Positions 55,821 through 64,000 of a stretch of DNA of 64,000 nucleotides are shown piece after piece (the stretch's first letter is position 1; each line of letters begins with the position of its first letter). The notes beneath the pieces are model-generated. The model searched no databases. It saw only the letters and a program-made list of their open reading frames with translations, and was not told where the DNA came from. A program made the translations under genes and the position numbers. This DNA comes from Mesostigma viride (taxonomy: Eukaryota > Streptophyta > Mesostigmatophyceae > Mesostigmatales > Mesostigmataceae), in the NCBI GenBank assembly GCA_009746045.1, contig RPFO01000080.1, forward strand, positions 10,922,923 to 10,986,922. Direction: 5' to 3'.

Positions 55821-55907
55821 ACAAGGTACCAGGCATTAGTCGGCGTGTACCTAGTACCCGGTTCACACACCACTCTCACCCTACACCGCTGTACCGCATG
55901 TGGCCTG

Positions 55908-57983
55908 TTAACGCAACTGGTGCGTCTTCCTGTACTCTTCTAGTAAGCGGGCGCACCCAGCTAACTCAGTAGCAGTGCGCCAGGAGTCCTCAGACTCATG
56001 CTGCGTGAATCGCCATCGCACCCGGTATTGTCGCTGGACCCCTCGACCCCGTTTGACATCCCGGTGTCCCACGATCGCTGCCACCTCATCCTCCTGTTCC
56101 CCCGTGTCCGGATTGAACTCCAGCGGGGCCGGGGGATTGACCCGGCCCTGGATGGTGTTCTGGTGATACAACTTGAGCTGGTCACGATGGAAACGGTTGG
56201 ACGTGAGGTTCCATGATACTGGGATGTCCACCTGGAACATGACATCGTCGAACTTGGTGAGGACCTTGTAGGGGCCCAGGAACAGGGGACGAAGCTTAGT
56301 CTTCAGCTCCTTCTCCACCTTGTGTGAAAATCGTCCGATCTGCGGGCCCTCCACCAGGACCCAATCGCCCACCTCGATGGACGGCGCCCGGTTATCCCGC
56401 TTGCCGGCTGTCCTCTCCAGATACCGCTCTGTCGCTGCGCGGTAGCCCTGGACTGCACTGTTATGCGCCTGGTGCATCCGCTGCAGCAACCGATCAACCC
56501 CCTGGCGAGTGTCCAGCTTGACCTGTTCCTCTCCAAGTCCGGGGCTCATAAGCAAGTCGGGCGGCGTGAGAGGGTGTCGGCCAGAGTTGAGGAAAAAGGG
56601 AGTAAATCCATGGGCGGCCTGGGGGGCATTGTTCAGGGAGAACTCCACCAAGCCCAGAAGTTCCTCCCAATTGCTGCCCACCGCGTCGGTGTAGTGTCGC
56701 ATGGTCTCTTGCACTGTGCGGTTCAACCGCTCCACCAGATGCGACGACGAGCTGTGATAGGCCGTGCCCAGCGACACCTTGGTGCCCAGCTGTCCGAAAA
56801 ACTCCTGCCAGAATTTGGCCGTGAAGAGCTTGTCGCGGTCGGAGATGAACTGTCGGCTGAGCCCGTGAAACCGAAACACGTGCGTCAGGTATATCTTGGC
56901 GCACTCCTCCGCTGTGAGGTCGGCCGGACACGGGGCCAAGTGACACATGCGCGTCAGGCGGTCCACGAACACCAAGACCATGCTGTTGCCGCTCTTCGTC
57001 TTCTTGAACGGGCCGATGAAGTCCATCATGATAGAATCCCAAGGACCCATCGGATCAGGCAACGTCTTAGGGACGGCTTGAGAGCCCGTGTTCCTGGACT
57101 TCATGATCTGGCACGAGGGGCACTGGCGCACATACGTCTCAATATACTCCTTCATCCCTGGCCAGTAGAAATGCTTGCGGGCCCGGGGAAAGAGACGGTG
57201 ACTTCCTTGATGTCCGCCTAGAAGGGAATCATGGAGCTCGTGAAGCAAGGCGGCCCTACAAAGCTCAGGGACATACAGCCGCCATTCCTCCGGCTGGACA
57301 CTCACGAACAGGCGCCCATCCTGGAACTTGCAAGGGAAGGCTCCCATCTGCTGGGGATGCGCCCGGATGGCCTCAAGTGCCGCTTCCTCCGTGACCGTGA
57401 AACGACTGATCATCGTCTCCAGGTCTGACGTAACTGTGAACGCGTCCGCGGCCGAATCCTCCGCATCCGTACTCGCCTGGTTAACGAATTCTGAGAAGAC
57501 TGTGGGCGGGCCGATCGGCTGAAGTTGAAAAATTCCCTGGGGCGGCACCACATGACTAAGGGGCACGCGCGTATGCGACCCCTCCCCCTCCCCGGGGGTG
57601 TCCACGTCCTCGTGGGCGCTCGACTCCTCCAGGAGGGGTGACAAGTCATCCCGGGTGGTATGCCCAAGATGAAACAGGTGGCGGGCCCGGGGAGACCGTG
57701 GCTCCACGCCGTAGGCGGTCCCCGGAGCGGCCACTGGTACGCAGGTGGTATGAAGCACATCCATGTCCTCGTAGAACCAATAGTCCGCCCGTCGCGAGAG
57801 GGCGTCAGGCACCACGTTGTCCGCGCCCTTGACATATTGGATCTTGAACGGCGCAAACTGCGACAAGTACTCCATCCACCGCGCTTGGCGGGGCGTCAGG
57901 TTGGGCTGCACCAGGAGGTGGGTGAGCGGCCGCTGGTCGGTGTGGATCACAAGGCGGTGGGGGTCGAGATCCCCCTGGCTCAC
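55908..57983 (-). CDS. Chromovirus Pol: RNase H end, integrase and chromodomain
   Basis: The frame opens inside RNase H (LVIHTDQRPLTHLL, then GADNVVPDALSRRADYW). An H2C2 zinc finger follows (HDSLLGGHQGSHRLF...CPSCQ). The DDE core has MMDFIGPF, ISDRDKLF and LVERLNRTVQ. The C-terminus has EVAAIVGHRDVKRGRG, YRVRWRFTQHESEDSW and a CARLLEEYRKTH helix, a chromodomain that would guide integration to modified histones. Intact for 691 codons. Confidence 0.93.
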   Translation of the reverse strand: MSQGDLDPHRLVIHTDQRPLTHLLVQPNLTPRQARWMEYLSQFAPFKIQYVKGADNVVPDALSRRADYWFYEDMDVLHTTCVPVAAPGTAYGVEPRSPRARHLFHLGHTTRDDLSPLLEESSAHEDVDTPGEGEGSHTRVPLSHVVPPQGIFQLQPIGPPTVFSEFVNQASTDAEDSAADAFTVTSDLETMISRFTVTEEAALEAIRAHPQQMGAFPCKFQDGRLFVSVQPEEWRLYVPELCRAALLHELHDSLLGGHQGSHRLFPRARKHFYWPGMKEYIETYVRQCPSCQIMKSRNTGSQAVPKTLPDPMGPWDSIMMDFIGPFKKTKSGNSMVLVFVDRLTRMCHLAPCPADLTAEECAKIYLTHVFRFHGLSRQFISDRDKLFTAKFWQEFFGQLGTKVSLGTAYHSSSSHLVERLNRTVQETMRHYTDAVGSNWEELLGLVEFSLNNAPQAAHGFTPFFLNSGRHPLTPPDLLMSPGLGEEQVKLDTRQGVDRLLQRMHQAHNSAVQGYRAATERYLERTAGKRDNRAPSIEVGDWVLVEGPQIGRFSHKVEKELKTKLRPLFLGPYKVLTKFDDVMFQVDIPVSWNLTSNRFHRDQLKLYHQNTIQGRVNPPAPLEFNPDTGEQEDEVAAIVGHRDVKRGRGVQRQYRVRWRFTQHESEDSWRTATELAGCARLLEEYRKTHQLR

Positions 57984-58260
57984 TAATGGCCAGCGAAAAC
58001 TGGGCCCCCAGAAGATGATGACGCCACGTGTGGCAGCTGTAGACTACTGCCAGGAGTTCCTGCTGATGCACTGGGTAATTCCGCTCCGCCGGAATCATTG
58101 TGCGTGAGATGTACTCGATGGGCTGAAGGCCCCTGCCTTGGTCCTGCAGGAGAACACCCCCGATGGCCACCTTGCTGGCGTCAGTAGCCACGACGAAAGG
58201 AAGGGACGGGTCCGGCAGGACGAGGATCGACCGGCGCTGTGGTGAGGTAGCGCTTAAGTG
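57984..58260 (-). pseudogene. Chromovirus RNase H N-terminal segment in a shifted frame
   Basis: LPFVVATDASKVAIGGVLLQ, RTMIPAERNYPVHQQELLAV and WRHHLLGAQFSLAIS lie in the frame 58,347-57,805. They need one frame change near 58,235 from RT and another near 57,990 into the integrase frame. Confidence 0.85.
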
Positions 58261-60127
58261 CCTCGAAGGCCTGCTGGCACTGCTCGGCCCAAAGGAACTG
58301 GGTACCCTTCTTGAGAAGAGCGTTAATCGGGGCGGCGATGGTGGCAAACCGCGGAATGAACCGCCGGTAGTAGGAAGCCAACCCCAGGAAACTGCGCACC
58401 CCTTTCACAACCGTGGGGACCGGCCATTGCTGTACGGCCTCGATCTTCTCCGGGTCGGTCGCGATGCCGTCCGCAGACAGGGTATGGCCCAAGAAGGGCA
58501 CACAGCGGCCGGCGCGCACCTTGGCCTTTCGCGCCGACAGGTGCTCGTCTTCCATGATCTGAAGCACTGCGTCAACATCCTCCAGGTGCTCCTCGAACGT
58601 CTTGGAGTACACCAGGATGTCGTCCAGGTACGCCAGCGCGCACGTGCGCTTGTAGAACCATGGTGGGCGCGCCCCCTTCTGCGGGTCCGTCAGATCCTTG
58701 GAGACCTGCGGCAGGTGGGCCGTGCCCATCACCGGACGGAGGATGTCGTTCATCAGCATCTGGAAAGACGCCGGCGAATTACACAGGCCCATTGCCGCCA
58801 CCCGAAACTGGTAGTGGCCGAAGGGCGTGACGAACGCGGTCTTGTGGCAGTCTTCCGGCGCGATGCGCAGCTGCCAAAACCCGTCCGCGCAGTCGATGAC
58901 GGTAAAGCACGTAGCCCCTTGGACACGGTTGAAGATGTCGTCGATCCGCGGTAGAGGATACCGGGACTTGACAGTGATGGCGTTCAGCTTCCGGTAGTCA
59001 GTCACCAGCCGCCACTTGCCCCCTGGCTTGGGAACGAGCAGCACACCCGCTGAGAAGGGGCTGTTGCTGGGTTCAATGAGCCCGGCGTCGAGCAGCGAAA
59101 TGAGGATCTTCTTGAGCTCCTCCAGCTCGACTGGGCCCATGCGGTACATGGGAGACGCTGTCGGCCCGGAACCCTCCTGGACCTGGATACGGTGTAGCAC
59201 CGAACGATTGGGAGGGAACTGGGGTGTTCGATCCGCGAAGAGAGTGGCGCGCTTCTCCAAGACGGCGTTGAACCGCGCCAGCTCGTCCGGAGTGAAGACG
59301 ACGCCGATCTCGTTGAGCATGGCCTGAGTGCTGTCCAGGTCGATACGGTACATCGCATACTCCTTGCCCTTCCGAAGTTGGCGCGCCAGCGTCTTGCTAC
59401 TCATCAGGATCTGGGACGCTGGTCGAGGCCCGTCCGCCGAGCGCTCGTGTGTAATGTTATGGACCTCGGCGGCCTGTGCCCTGTACTCGCTGTCGGGGCA
59501 CCAGAAGGAACCGTCCGGAAACCTAACTACCCGTCGGCGCACACTGATGTCCACATCCTGCTTGTCCAACCAGTCCACTCCAATGATGATGTCCGCAGCG
59601 CCCAGCGGTGCAATAGTAGCCACCAAGTCCACCGGTGTGCCTTGCAGCACTCCCTTGATGTCTGCTAGGCCCGGCGATTGGTGTCGCCGGCCATCCGAAT
59701 AGGTGACATGCACTGCCGTGTTGTGCGGTCGTGGAACCAGGCCCAGCCGGCGCACCAGGGCCTCGTTGATGAAAGACGTGGAGGCGCCTGTGTCGACCAG
59801 AAACTTCACGTCCATGACCGTTTTCTCCTTCAAATACGGATCAAGGACGGTGGGAGGAACCAGTAACCCTCCACTGAAAAGAAACAAATGTCGCGAGCCT
59901 CCTTGCGATGCACGCGCCGCCGGTTGGGTGGCCGCGTCTGAAGCCACGTTATTGACGTCTACCTCTACTCTAATTGACTCCGCGTCCGGGCTGCCATCTG
60001 ATTTCTCTACCCTATCCTCTACCCTGGGGCCCAAGCCCACGGGCAAGGCTACTACGCGCCCGCCCTCTTCCCCCCCCTCCTCCTCTTCGTCAGCCTCCTC
60101 CTCGTCGTCATACTCGTAGCCAGCCAC
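58181..60127 (-). CDS. Chromovirus Pol: protease and reverse transcriptase
   Basis: 648 codons. An acidic start (DDEEEADEEEEGG) precedes the protease (FLVDTGASTSFINEALV, then IIIGVDWLD) with an intact DTG. The RT has TDYRKLNAITVKSRYPLPR, DCADGFWQLRIA, CNSPASFQMLMNDIL, AYLDDILVYS (YLDD catalytic box) and FLGHTLSADG, with the connection domain SFLGLASYYRRFIP. Overlaps the Gag frame by 76 nt in the -1 frame. Confidence 0.93.
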   Translation of the reverse strand: MAGYEYDDEEEADEEEEGGEEGGRVVALPVGLGPRVEDRVEKSDGSPDAESIRVEVDVNNVASDAATQPAARASQGGSRHLFLFSGGLLVPPTVLDPYLKEKTVMDVKFLVDTGASTSFINEALVRRLGLVPRPHNTAVHVTYSDGRRHQSPGLADIKGVLQGTPVDLVATIAPLGAADIIIGVDWLDKQDVDISVRRRVVRFPDGSFWCPDSEYRAQAAEVHNITHERSADGPRPASQILMSSKTLARQLRKGKEYAMYRIDLDSTQAMLNEIGVVFTPDELARFNAVLEKRATLFADRTPQFPPNRSVLHRIQVQEGSGPTASPMYRMGPVELEELKKILISLLDAGLIEPSNSPFSAGVLLVPKPGGKWRLVTDYRKLNAITVKSRYPLPRIDDIFNRVQGATCFTVIDCADGFWQLRIAPEDCHKTAFVTPFGHYQFRVAAMGLCNSPASFQMLMNDILRPVMGTAHLPQVSKDLTDPQKGARPPWFYKRTCALAYLDDILVYSKTFEEHLEDVDAVLQIMEDEHLSARKAKVRAGRCVPFLGHTLSADGIATDPEKIEAVQQWPVPTVVKGVRSFLGLASYYRRFIPRFATIAAPINALLKKGTQFLWAEQCQQAFEALKRYLTTAPVDPRPAGPVPSFRRGY

Positions 60128-61329
60128 CGCCTGTCGGCGTGTACCTGACCGGAAGAGGAGGACTGTCGCCGCGCCTCAATCTCGTTAACCGCACGTAGCA
60201 CGCCCTTAGTAGAGCTGGTCGCGGGCGGTCGCGGCTGCTGGTACTGCGTCAGAACCTGTCTGGCGTGTTGCAGGCGAGCCGCACGCTCACCCGCATTACG
60301 GGGTCGGTCCCGGGGACCAGAGGAGTCGGGGCGGCTGCCGAAAGCTGGACCAGAGAAGCGAACGCTGGTTTCCGTCTCCCCTGCACCGCGACTGGCGTGC
60401 TTACCCCGGAGCTTGGGGCAGTCACGCTTGAGGTGTCCCACCTCGCTGCACATGAAGCACCGCGCCTTGCTAGCGTCGATCGCGTTGACACCCTGGTCAG
60501 TGTAGCCATCATCAGGGTCGTCGAGGTACTCGTCCTCCTCCTCGCCGGCGAACTCAGTGGAGTACATCTGATTCACCCGTCGCGGGGGAGCTGGCCTGAA
60601 GAAACGGCGCACGGAGGGCGCGCGCCCGCGAGACACCACGTCGGCCACCTGCAGAAGGTATCTCTGGATATTCAGGATGTCCCACTCCTTCCAGGGGACC
60701 TCAGCGTAGTGTTTGAATACCTCGTCCTGCAGCTCGGGGCTGAGTGCCTCGATGAATCTGATCTTGTACTCGTACCAGGTCATGTCGGTCAGATAAGCGG
60801 CGCTGGACTCAAACTTGGACAGAAACTCGCGATATGGGGTGGTCCCCTGGCGCAGCTTGCCGAAGGCGATTCGCTCGTGGAGCTCCGCGTCTGGGGGTAT
60901 CAGCTTGCGGCGCACCCGGTCCATCAGCTCCTCCACGGTTTGCGGGTATGACTGGGATGCGATGCTCTCACAGTTCAAGATGCTCACCACCGAGGGGTCC
61001 ATGCAGGTGTTAACCACGTGCGGAATCAGATCACAGGTGGCCAGTTCCCAGCTGTTGTGATTGCACCAGACGGTGTACTGCTGTTGCCACATGCGTCCCC
61101 ATTCGTCGACCTCTCGCGGTTTCATATCCGCGTGCAGCTTGGGTACATTCTTGAAGGTAGGCATCGGTAGGGCCTTTACCGTGTTAAGCTTAGGCCCACC
61201 GACCTCTCTGTAGGAGATGGAGCCGAATGCTGGAGGCTGCGACCGGGGGAGAGATCCGGATCGGTCCGGTGCATGTACCGTGTGTCCGGCGCACCTGTAC
61301 CGACGAGGGGTGTTCATACCCGGGGTCAT
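60052..61329 (-). CDS. Chromovirus Gag with zinc knuckle
   Basis: 425 codons. The capsid-like part contains VDEWGRMWQQQYTVWCNHNS and FGKLRQGTTPYREFLSKFES, with YEYKIRFIEALSPELQDEVF, typical of Ty3 retrotransposon Gag. CFMCSEVGHLKRDC is the CX2CX4HX4C knuckle. The start may lie upstream in another frame (see the poly-Gln ORF). The end overlaps pol. Confidence 0.9.
   Translation of the reverse strand: MTPGMNTPRRYRCAGHTVHAPDRSGSLPRSQPPAFGSISYREVGGPKLNTVKALPMPTFKNVPKLHADMKPREVDEWGRMWQQQYTVWCNHNSWELATCDLIPHVVNTCMDPSVVSILNCESIASQSYPQTVEELMDRVRRKLIPPDAELHERIAFGKLRQGTTPYREFLSKFESSAAYLTDMTWYEYKIRFIEALSPELQDEVFKHYAEVPWKEWDILNIQRYLLQVADVVSRGRAPSVRRFFRPAPPRRVNQMYSTEFAGEEEDEYLDDPDDGYTDQGVNAIDASKARCFMCSEVGHLKRDCPKLRGKHASRGAGETETSVRFSGPAFGSRPDSSGPRDRPRNAGERAARLQHARQVLTQYQQPRPPATSSTKGVLRAVNEIEARRQSSSSGQVHADRRWLATSMTTRRRLTKRRRGGKRAGA
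60068..60080 (-). promoter_or_regulatory. Candidate -1 frameshift slippery run at the gag-pol overlap
   Basis: Within the 76-nt overlap the minus strand reads GGAGGGGGGGGAAG, with eight consecutive G. Pol is in the -1 frame relative to Gag, so slippage here would fuse Gag to Pol. Confidence 0.45.
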
Positions 61330-61502
61330 CCAGGGCCACCCTGCTGAAATTCAGGTTACCGACTGCCGCGGGCGAAGGGACCACGCTGCTGTCAAGTGCC
61401 CGGGGACGCTGCGGTTGGGGCACCGGACGATGGACGGGCGTATGAGTCTCCTCACCTCGGGCCGTGACACTACTTCTGTCATCCCCTGGCCTGGTCCGTA
61501 GT

Positions 61503-61815
61503 CTATGAGTACCAACGGGCGGGCCCTGAGCAACTGCCTAGAGCCGTGGGTAACAGGGAAGTACTGCCGAAGGACACTCTGCGTCTGCCCCGGTGAGTGG
61601 GGCCCGGCGGAGGTCCCTGGGGACGCCCCCGCCCCGCCCAGGGATGCAGTGGCCGCCCTGTGGCTGGCTGCTGAGAACGGTAGTGCAGGGCATCTTCATT
61701 CTCGTCTCCCTGCTGCTCAGGATCATGTGGTAGCCATTGTGGTCTCGTCTGGGGTTGTTGTTGCTGCATCCGGGTTTGCTGTGGTTGCCGTTGCTGCTGC
61801 GGTGACCGTTGCGGC

Positions 61816-61847
<32 letters not shown>

Positions 61848-61848
61848 T

Positions 61849-61901
<53 letters not shown>

Positions 61902-62225
61902 ATGCTGCTGCTGATGCTGCTGCTGCGAGTACTCGTGGAGCATCTCTCGGTCACTCCTGTCATCTCCCTGCCCTGTTAAGGCGTCTAGATTGTCCCCATC
62001 CGCTGGGAACCTAGGGTTCTGATCTCTGGATCGTGGGAAGCCTTCCGCAGGTCTCTCCATGACCTCACCTGTATCTGTCCCTGCTTGGACGTGCAGTGGT
62101 ACCTCTAGCCCCTCTGTACCGTGCTCGTGGTTGTCTACCGGTTCTACCTCTCTATTCTCTGAGTCTCTTTCTCTGGTCTCGTCTTCTGTCTCTCTGGCGT
62201 TCCTTGTTTGGGCCCGTGTTGGCAT
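61503..62225 (-). CDS. Chromovirus poly-Gln ORF, probable Gag N-terminal region
   Basis: 240 codons: a charged Glu/Arg-rich start (RNARETEDETRERDSENREV), a long CAG-encoded Gln tract (about 61,810-61,925), then Pro/Gln/Arg-rich sequence. Gag follows in a different frame with about 170 bp between, so it may be a frameshifted Gag N-terminus. It starts at the first ATG (62,225) downstream of a GA-rich stretch. Confidence 0.55.
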
Positions 62226-62357
62226 GGTGCTCGTACCGGTACCTTACACTGCAGGCAACACCTCCCCAGGAAGGAAGAGAGAGAAAGAGAGAGAGCAACC
62301 ACGTGCTATAGATCTATAACTATAGAGCCTAGTACTACTCCCTAGTAATAGTCTCCT

Positions 62358-62696
62358 CTACTGTCTGCTAGGGCCAATGGTCAACTGAGAGAACTGTAAC
62401 TGCTGTCCCCTCTCCCTGACTGCTGAGCGTGGGTGGCTTACTGAGCATTCACGAGTGGTATGCATCCCCTCAGGCAAAGGCATGTGTTCCCTAACAAACC
62501 TATCTGCATCTATAATGTTATCAAACCCTTTCCACTTAGCACTAGAGCCTTGGGACAATATCTTATCTTTAATGTGCTCTTCACAAGTCTTCCAACTATA
62601 GAATATGGCTGGTCTACCCTCTTCCCCGTCATGAGCTACTGCATAGTAAGGAAATCCAGACTGCCCACCCTTATTTATTCTGTTGCGTCTGGGCAT
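62358..62696 (-). CDS. RNase H1 N-terminal (hybrid-binding / viroplasmin-like) domain ORF
   Basis: 112 codons between the 5' LTR and Gag. FPYYAVAHDGEEGRPAIFYS followed by WKTCEEHIKD and WKGFDNIIDADRFVREHM matches the RNase H1 N-terminal fold in order: YYAV, G, G-IF-SW-C, K-F, A-FV. That domain binds RNA:DNA hybrids or dsRNA in cellular RNase H1 and in caulimoviral viroplasmin. It may assist reverse transcription. Assigned by eye. Confidence 0.65.
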   Translation of the reverse strand: MPRRNRINKGGQSGFPYYAVAHDGEEGRPAIFYSWKTCEEHIKDKILSQGSSAKWKGFDNIIDADRFVREHMPLPEGMHTTRECSVSHPRSAVRERGQQLQFSQLTIGPSRQ

Positions 62697-63133
62697 GTTA
62701 CATCATAGTCTGGCAGAGGCTGGCAAGCAGGAAAGAAGGAGGGAATCCCAGGCTACCTCTAGGTGCAGTGACCTTTACCAAAACAAACAAGGGAGAAGCA
62801 CAGAGTCTAACACAGCACACGCCCGAGCTTTCCGCGGAACGGGCTATACGCACACACTGAGGTAAACACCGTCAACACAGTCGGCAACAGCCTGACGGTA
62901 TCCACCCCCACGACCCCTTGCAGGTCAAACAACGAATGTCCGTCTCCGCGACGTCCATGGGCTCCAACGACATTTACAACCTATAGAGGGTACAACGTAT
63001 AACATAAACCCCCTACGCGTGCGGTCCCGGAGAGAAAGCGAGCTTGCCAGCTAGCCTTCAGCAGGCATAGCTTGTAAAGAAAGAATTCTAACTAGGGGAC
63101 GTACCATCTTCGATGACGTTAATCCCTCCTGAG
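62697..63133 (-). other. Chromovirus leader between the domain ORF and the leader repeats
   Basis: No ORF of note. It contains the probable 5' UTR and packaging region. Confidence 0.45.
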
Positions 63134-63340
63134 CTGGCCGCCACCCGGTGTCGTTGAAGGCAAGCCCTGGCCGCCACTAGGTGTCGTTGAAAACAGGAGA
63201 GCTGAGCGCTATCGTTGACAGCACCTCACCACAGGGCTATTGCTAGCCCCGCCGAGTATCCCAGACTGGCCGCTTGCTGCCTAGGTCGTCGTTGAATCCC
63301 TTTTTACGGGCTGGCCGCCGTCCTGTCAGCAATCGTTGAA
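63134..63340 (-). repeat. Leader repeats with CTGGCCGC...TCGTTGA core
   Basis: Five imperfect units of 25-35 bp (plus strand CTGGCCGCC, spacer, GTCGTTGAA) lie at about 63,134, 63,168, 63,199, 63,265 and 63,311. The third is the most degenerate. They lie 110-320 bp inside the 5' LTR. Confidence 0.75.
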
Positions 63341-63429
63341 TTCCGGAACCTCTACCTACGCCAAGCTCTGCCTTGGTATCCTAATTGGCTCACTAACCCT
63401 CTCCGCGAGAGTTAGCTAACCTTCCCAGC

Positions 63430-63449
63430 ACATTTCCTCCGATAGCCAG
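63430..63449 (-). promoter_or_regulatory. Candidate primer-binding site
   Basis: On the minus strand CTGGCTATCGGAGGAAATG immediately follows the 5' LTR. It resembles, imperfectly, the TGGTATCAGAG type that pairs with initiator tRNA-Met. Confidence 0.4.
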
Positions 63450-64000
63450 TGTTACGTCCCAGCCCAGACACTCCTAGCCTGAGCTACGTAGCGAAAGATC
63501 CTCCTTGCCGGAATTAGGAATAATTCAAGGTAGCATAATGTAGGTTGCGCTTCACGACGTGAGTCGTGAGATATCTGGCACCGCGGCTTAATGCCAAGCT
63601 AATTGTACACACTTATAATGGCTAGCAACACCAATTACAAATGGATAATTGCCCCGGGCTCAATGTGTAGGCGTATTCGCACTTATCATTCATTAAACCA
63701 AGAGGACGAGACTCTCGTCCTCGGACTAATTTAACCTAGGTTGATTGCGGCGCAGATACACGCCAATTTCCCTAAAACAATCCAAGTCAATCATTCCACG
63801 TAGGATCCGGGCCGACATCGACCCTCAACTACCGGATCCACGCCTAGAACTACGGACGGACTCAGATCTAGCGCGGCGCCACTGCACCGGCCTCTAAAAG
63901 GACCACCTAGGACCAAAATAACTAGTCCAATTCACACAATAGCCAATATCCATAAAACCCAATACAATAGACCAAACGGCCTTAGTAATTTAGTCCATTG
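63450..64000 (-). repeat. 5' LTR of the chromovirus (cut by window end)
   Basis: It matches 52,491 onward over 551 bp with about four substitutions and one 4-bp indel. The outer end lies beyond the window. Confidence 0.93.

Larger units (their letters stand above)
52491..64000 (-). mobile_element. Gypsy (Ty3-like) chromovirus, minus strand, running off the window
   Basis: LTR-like sequence at 52,491-53,076 recurs at 63,450-64,000 with about four substitutions and one 4-bp indel that I noticed. Read on the minus strand the order is leader, RNase H1-N-like ORF, poly-Gln ORF, Gag, protease, RT, RNase H, integrase, chromodomain, extra ORF, purine tract, 3' LTR. The element interrupts LINE copy 2. 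GTATG (52,486-52,490) would be the duplication if it recurs beyond the window. Confidence 0.93.

Noticed and set aside
54390-55839. Plus-strand ORFs across the chromovirus extra gene
   Set aside because: Shadows of the longer minus-strand frame, without recognisable domains.

Overview
The window is nuclear DNA of a eukaryote. Splice sites are GT/AG, there are no operons, and simple-sequence DNA is very abundant. It also carries LTR retrotransposons, LINEs and foldback elements, and a receptor-type class III nucleotide cyclase built from bacterial-looking beta-sandwich modules. A microalga, possibly a green (prasinophyte- or chlorophyte-like) alga, fits best. That placement is inference from gene style and repeat content, because no species marker is visible.

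Region 1 (1-5.6 kb) holds tetranucleotide and 9-bp repeats, a decayed LINE fragment and no supportable host gene. Region 2 (5.68-28.99 kb, + strand) is one large split gene that I reconstruct as 18 exons of 3,831 nt (about 1,276 codons) with every splice phase matching. It encodes a signal peptide, four extracellular modules (a cysteine-containing link exon followed by a PPC-like beta-sandwich exon), a fifth half-module, one membrane helix, and two cytoplasmic class III cyclase domains. The first cyclase domain keeps the metal-binding Asp residues and the second keeps the transition-state Asn and Arg, the division of labour seen in mammalian membrane adenylyl cyclases. Its introns are filled with micro- and minisatellites, including a 1.1-kb mosaic of hexanucleotide arrays.

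Region 3 (29.2-64.0 kb) is a nest of mobile elements. A LINE with ORF1 and RT but no endonuclease (29.3-32.5 kb) is followed by a Copia-like LTR element (32,559-48,991, TSD CCACT). Within the RNase H domain of that element sits a second, related and younger Copia-like element (39,251-47,938, TSD GATTG). The RT domain of the second element is in turn interrupted by a composite of three foldback elements (44,502-45,345, TSD GAGGG). A second LINE copy with an endonuclease (49.1-52.5 kb) is cut at its 3' end by a minus-strand Gypsy chromovirus (52,491 to beyond the window end).

The points most worth a second look are these. Both Copia-like elements have the domain order GAG-INT-PR-RT-RH instead of GAG-PR-INT-RT-RH, with DD29E integrase spacing and an HGDD reverse-transcriptase box. 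LTRs and foldback elements share AGTT...AACT ends and 5-bp target duplications. The chromovirus carries an RNase H1 hybrid-binding/viroplasmin-like leader ORF and an extra ORF 3' of pol. The cyclase receptor has complementary half-active domains.
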